A stretch of DNA of 9,926 nucleotides from Alphaproteobacteria bacterium (lineage in GTDB: Bacteria > Pseudomonadota > Alphaproteobacteria > JAJTHO01). The translations under genes and the position numbers were made by a program. Where the stretch lies: positions 1-9,926 of the forward strand of contig JAJTHO010000127.1 of NCBI GenBank assembly GCA_021297975.1, in the 5' to 3' direction. Shown one piece after another: positions 6,458 to 9,926 of the stretch (within the stretch, counting starts at the first letter, position 1; the number at the start of each line of letters is the position of its first letter). Below the pieces are notes generated by a model that saw only the letters and a program-made list of their open reading frames with translations, was not told the origin of the DNA and did no database searches.

Positions 6458-6462
6458 CGATA

Positions 6463-6492
6463 TTTAAATAAATAAAGTAACAGGCATCACAA
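6463..6492 (-). promoter_or_regulatory. Possible sigma-70 promoter for the 813-codon gene
   Basis: On the minus strand TTGTGA (6492-6487) and TTTAAA (6468-6463) are separated by 18 bases, each matching four of six consensus positions, within an AT-rich stretch. Transcription would start near 6456, about 35 bases before the ATG at 6421. AT-rich DNA yields such matches readily, so support is modest. Confidence 0.3.
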
Positions 6493-6493
6493 T

Positions 6494-6519
6494 TGGCTAA
6501 ATAAGATGGCTAAATGAGA
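6494..6519. repeat. 13-bp tandem direct repeat downstream of gdh
   Basis: TGGCTAAATAAGA (6494-6506) is followed directly by TGGCTAAATGAGA (6507-6519), with one mismatch. It lies 8 bases beyond the gdh stop, at the boundary between the G+C-rich gdh and the AT-rich region. Its role is unknown; slippage duplication or a junction scar are both possible. Confidence 0.6.
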
Positions 6520-6527
6520 AGCCCTCC

Positions 6528-9500
6528 TCACCCCACCAGCCCCCTCAACCCCCGTGCCACCAGCGTTAAAAACCCGACATCTATCCCAATCGGCAACGCG
6601 CCTGCCAGCATCTGCCGATACCCGGCCAGCTTATCCGCGCGGGCGGCTTCAAACGCCTCCAGCGCCGTTGCGGCATCCTTACCCGGCGCGCTTTCCAGCA
6701 CCGTGACGGCCAGACGCCGCACAATTTCAAACAAATCAGCCAGCACGGCGCTGCGGGCTTGGGCTTGCCACGAGGTATTGAGCGGGATGCTGGCGGCGGC
6801 GGCCTCAAGTTGCGGCAGCGCCAGCAGCTCAGCAATGCCCATATAACTGCCCGCGGCATTGGCCAGCGACACGCCGGTTTCCTCACACACCCGCACAATA
6901 TCGGGCGCATAGGCGAGGGCGCGCAGCAGGGCGATGGAGGTTGCAAGCTGAGCCGGAACCTTTGCTCCCTGCCAGATTGCAGCAAGCTCATCATCCGCAT
7001 CCCGGCGGAGGTGAGGGCTTGCGAGCAGCAGGCGGGTGAGCGCCTCTATCTGCGGCGCATAGCGGGCGATAATGTGCGTGACCTGTAGCGGCTGTTTTTC
7101 CTGACCCAAAAACCAGCGGGCAGCTTGCTGGACGAGGACGTTGATAGCCTCAAGCAATTGCAGCTGTATTACTGCGGGAACAACGTTATCCAGCGCATCC
7201 ACACTGTCCCATAAGGCGCGGAGGCCAAAGGATTCGCGGACAACTGCATACGCCCGCACCGCATCGCACAGCGGCGCGCCGGTTGTATCCATCAGGTTGT
7301 GGATAAAGGTGATGCCGCAGCGGTTAACGACGCTGTTCGCGGTGTGGGTTGCGATTATTTCCCGGCGCAGCGGATGGGTGAGGATTTCCGCCGCATAGCG
7401 TTCTTGCAGCACGGCGGGGAAATAGCGTTTCAGGTCATGTTCTAAGCGCGGCTCATCGGGCAGTTTCGAGTCCAATAAGGCCTCAAAGATATCCATCTTG
7501 GCATAGGCCAAGAGGACGGCGAGTTCCGGGCGGGTGAGGGGGGCTTGGCCGTTGCGGCTGCGCTCCTGAATCACGCTGTCAGCGGGCAGGAATTCAATGG
7601 CGCGGTTAAGTTTGCCGCTCGCCTCTAAGACATGCATCAGGCTGATGTATTCTTGAGTCAGCGCCGCGCCGCGCGCCTCGGCAACCGACAGCGCCGCGCT
7701 CTGGCGGTAGTTATCGGCAAGAACAAGATGCGCCACATCATCCGTCATCGATGCGAGCAGGGTGTCGCGCTCCGGCAGGGTCATGCCGCGCCCGCTCATC
7801 ACCTGCTGCATCAGGATTTTGATGTTCACTTCATGATCCGAGCAATCCACCCCGGCGGAATTATCAATCGCATCGGTGTTGAGGCGCACGCCGTTTTGGG
7901 CGGCCTCTATCCGTGCAAGCTGTGTCATGCCCAGGTTTGCGCCTTCGCCGATAACCTTGGCGCGCAGCTGCGCAGCGGGAATGCGCAGTGCATCGTTGCT
8001 TTTGTCCCCAACGTGCGCATCGGTTTCCGTTCCGGCGCGGACATAGGTGCCGATACCGCCAAACCACAGGAGTTCCGCATCAAAGCGCAAGATGTGCTGC
8101 ATCAGTTCATTGGGCGTGATGGTGTCAGCGGACAGCGCAAACAGGGCTTTTATTTCCGGGGTGAGGGACAGGCTTTTCGCGCTGCGCTCAAAAATCGCGC
8201 CGCCCTGTGACAGCGCCGCAGCGTTGTAATCCGTCCATTGCGAGGTAGGCAGATTAAAGAGACGCTCGCGCTCCTTAAAGCTGACCGTCACATCAGGATT
8301 GGGATCGATGAAAATATGCTTGTGGTTAAAGGCTGCCAGCAGGCGAATCTGAGGGGAGAGCAGCATGCCGTTGCCGAACACATCGCCCGACATATCACCC
8401 ACGCCCACAACCGTGAACGGCTCGATTTGGATATTCTTACCCATTTCGCGGAAATGACGTTTTACGGTTTCCCAAGCGCCGCGTGCGGTGATGGCCATTT
8501 TCTTGTGGTCATACCCCGCGGAGCCGCCGGAGGCAAAGGCATCGCCCAGCCAGAAGCCGTATTCCGCCGACACGCCGTTCGCAATATCGGAGAAGGTGGC
8601 CGTGCCCTTATCGGCGGCAACAACGAGGTAGGGGTCATCCCCATCATGCCGCACCACGGATACGGGCGGCACAACAGCGCCGCTTACCAGATTATCCGTG
8701 ATATCAAGCAGGCCATACATCAGGGTTTTATAGCAGCGCACCACCTCAGCCTGCTGCTCTTCGCGGGGCAGGGCAGCGACATTGCGCTTCACGATAAAGC
8801 CGCCTTTTGAGCCAACCGGGACAATGACAGCGTTTTTCACCATCTGCGCCTTAATCAGACCGAGCACCTCGCGGCGGAAATCTTCCTTGCGGTCTGACCA
8901 GCGAATGCCGCCGCGGGCAACCTTGCCGCCGCGAAGATGAATGGCCTCGGCGTAAGCGGCATAGACGAACACCTCGGCATAGGGGCGGGGCAGGGGCAAA
9001 TCGGGCACGCGGCTACTGTCGATTTTAAACGAGACATAGCTTTTTTGCTGTCCGGCTTTGTTTTCTTGAAAATAATTGGTGCGCCAGATCGCCAGCAGCA
9101 CGGTGAGGAGATAGGATAGGGATTGGTCGTGCACGAGGCTTGAGACCTCGCGCAACTGCTTACGCAGGCGTTCGGTTGTGGCCGCGCCGCCCCTGTTAGC
9201 GTCACTGCTGGGGTCAAAACGGTCGTGGAACAGCTGCACCAACTCTTTGGCAATCAAAGGATACAGCAGCAGCGCCTCAACCAGCACCGAATAGGGCTGC
9301 TGGAATTCCGCCTGTTTGGCGTATTTGCCGAGGGCGCGGAGGATAACAATCTGGCGTGCAGTGAGACCCGCTGTCAAAACAAGGCTATTCAGCGCATCGT
9401 CCTCAGCAAGGCCGCTCCATACGGCGCTGAACGCAACCTCTAACTGCGGGGTGAGGGCGGGAATATCAAGGGCAGCGCCGCTGCGCGGGTATACCGTGAA

Positions 9501-9926
9501 ATCATGCAGCCAGGCTTTGGTGGTGTGATGGCTGGCGGTGATTTCATAGGTGTCTTCAGCGGTGCAGAAAAAACCAAGGTTATCGAGAATCGGCAACACT
9601 TGATGCAGCGGCAGGGCGTTATCCATGGAAAACACGCGGATGCTGTATTGGCCGGTTCCTCTGTCGGGCGCAGTTTCAAGGCGCAGTTTTATCCGCTCAT
9701 CTTCATACAGCGCGGCCAGCGCCGCGACATCGGCGCAGGCTGTCTTCAGACCAATTGTATCCTGATACGCGAGCGGAAAGCCATTGCCGTATCGGCTGTA
9801 TAAAAGCGCAGCCGGCGCGCCGCCGTAAGCCGCAATCAGGCACTGGCGCAGGCCTTCACCCCAGCCGGCAGCCAGCTCAGCCAAGCGCGCTTCCAGCGCG
9901 GCGTGCTGATACGTGGGCAGATTCGC
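6528..9926 (-). CDS. gdhB: NAD-specific glutamate dehydrogenase, large type (C-terminal ~1,130 residues; 5' end outside window)
   Basis: The frame is open from the right edge (9926) to TGA at 6530-6528, giving 1,132 residues. The upstream frame reads ANLPTYQHAALEARLAELAAGW with no start, so the gene continues beyond the window and a TTG at 9884 is not its start. The family is about 1,600 residues long, so roughly 470 N-terminal residues are missing. The catalytic core is clear, counting from the edge: 'RGGIRWSDRKEDFRREVLGL' (about 338-357), 'KAQMVKNAVIVPVGSKGGF' (about 359-377), 'DPYLVVAADKGTATFSDIAN' (about 431-450), 'VGVGDMSGDVFGNGML' (about 507-522), 'IGEGANLG' (about 659-666) and 'NSAGVDCSDHEVNIK' (about 689-703). 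The enzyme oxidatively deaminates L-glutamate to 2-oxoglutarate and ammonia with NAD+, mainly for amino-acid catabolism, in the cytoplasm. The reading frame is uninterrupted and G+C-rich, as expected of a resident gene. Confidence 0.95.
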   Translation of the reverse strand, partial: ANLPTYQHAALEARLAELAAGWGEGLRQCLIAAYGGAPAALLYSRYGNGFPLAYQDTIGLKTACADVAALAALYEDERIKLRLETAPDRGTGQYSIRVFSMDNALPLHQVLPILDNLGFFCTAEDTYEITASHHTTKAWLHDFTVYPRSGAALDIPALTPQLEVAFSAVWSGLAEDDALNSLVLTAGLTARQIVILRALGKYAKQAEFQQPYSVLVEALLLYPLIAKELVQLFHDRFDPSSDANRGGAATTERLRKQLREVSSLVHDQSLSYLLTVLLAIWRTNYFQENKAGQQKSYVSFKIDSSRVPDLPLPRPYAEVFVYAAYAEAIHLRGGKVARGGIRWSDRKEDFRREVLGLIKAQMVKNAVIVPVGSKGGFIVKRNVAALPREEQQAEVVRCYKTLMYGLLDITDNLVSGAVVPPVSVVRHDGDDPYLVVAADKGTATFSDIANGVSAEYGFWLGDAFASGGSAGYDHKKMAITARGAWETVKRHFREMGKNIQIEPFTVVGVGDMSGDVFGNGMLLSPQIRLLAAFNHKHIFIDPNPDVTVSFKERERLFNLPTSQWTDYNAAALSQGGAIFERSAKSLSLTPEIKALFALSADTITPNELMQHILRFDAELLWFGGIGTYVRAGTETDAHVGDKSNDALRIPAAQLRAKVIGEGANLGMTQLARIEAAQNGVRLNTDAIDNSAGVDCSDHEVNIKILMQQVMSGRGMTLPERDTLLASMTDDVAHLVLADNYRQSAALSVAEARGAALTQEYISLMHVLEASGKLNRAIEFLPADSVIQERSRNGQAPLTRPELAVLLAYAKMDIFEALLDSKLPDEPRLEHDLKRYFPAVLQERYAAEILTHPLRREIIATHTANSVVNRCGITFIHNLMDTTGAPLCDAVRAYAVVRESFGLRALWDSVDALDNVVPAVIQLQLLEAINVLVQQAARWFLGQEKQPLQVTHIIARYAPQIEALTRLLLASPHLRRDADDELAAIWQGAKVPAQLATSIALLRALAYAPDIVRVCEETGVSLANAAGSYMGIAELLALPQLEAAAASIPLNTSWQAQARSAVLADLFEIVRRLAVTVLESAPGKDAATALEAFEAARADKLAGYRQMLAGALPIGIDVGFLTLVARGLRGLVG

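Noticed and set aside
7632..8210. Long plus-strand open frame (192 codons) opposite gdh
   Set aside because: It is antisense to the conserved catalytic region of glutamate dehydrogenase; high G+C and the constraints of the real frame keep the opposite frame open. No recognisable protein.
8238..8810. Plus-strand open frame (190 codons) opposite gdh
   Set aside because: Same reason: a shadow of the conserved gdh core with low-complexity, His/Arg-rich translation.
9884..9926. TTG at 9884 as the true start of the glutamate dehydrogenase
   Set aside because: The frame stays open to the window edge with family-like sequence, and the family is about 470 residues longer.
1..9926. CRISPR array, tRNA or rRNA genes, known insertion sequence or integrase
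   Set aside because: No regularly spaced repeats, no tRNA-like acceptor and T-loop pattern, and no transposase or recombinase motif were seen on either strand.

Overview
The window looks like the chromosome of an alphaproteobacterium. LepA has the wording typical of that class (for example 'DSMDIERERGITIKA' followed by the 'SLSACEGSLLVVDASQGVEAQ' segment). It sits with a large NAD-dependent glutamate dehydrogenase of the ~1,600-residue type common in that class. No species can be named from the sequence alone.

Layout: (1) 9-606, minus strand: a BrnT/BrnA type II toxin-antitoxin pair with overlapping genes. (2) 683-2494, plus strand: complete lepA (elongation factor 4), divergent from brnT across a 76-base gap. 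(3) 2349-3954: a compact inserted module. The last 142 bases of lepA occur twice in direct orientation (2349-2490 and 3806-3947, two differences). Between the copies lie a 23-bp inverted repeat (2516-2572) and one gene, an AAA+ ATPase with a C-terminal winged-helix-like region (2586-3785). The downstream copy is a promoterless, start-less lepA tail with its own stop codon. (4) 3980-6421, minus strand: an 813-residue protein of no recognised family with several hydrophobic stretches near its C terminus, preceded by an AT-rich promoter-like leader holding a 10-bp inverted repeat. (5) 6528-9926, minus strand: the C-terminal ~1,130 residues of NAD-GDH, running off the right edge.

Base composition separates core from accessory DNA. 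Hand-counted 60-base samples give about 57% G+C in lepA (1921-1980) and 70% in gdh (6901-6960), against 32% in the ATPase gene (3361-3420) and 37% in the unknown gene (5701-5760). The simplest reading is that lepA and gdh are resident housekeeping genes and roughly 2491-6527 is acquired material in two parts: the ATPase module bounded by the lepA-tail duplication, and the 813-codon gene.

The most interesting object is the ATPase module. It has the architecture of an element that integrates into the 3' end of a housekeeping gene and restores that end with its own copy, yet it carries no recognisable integrase or transposase. The only protein is an AAA+ ATPase with a putative DNA-binding domain, next to a long palindrome. 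The mobility is inferred from this arrangement and has not been shown.
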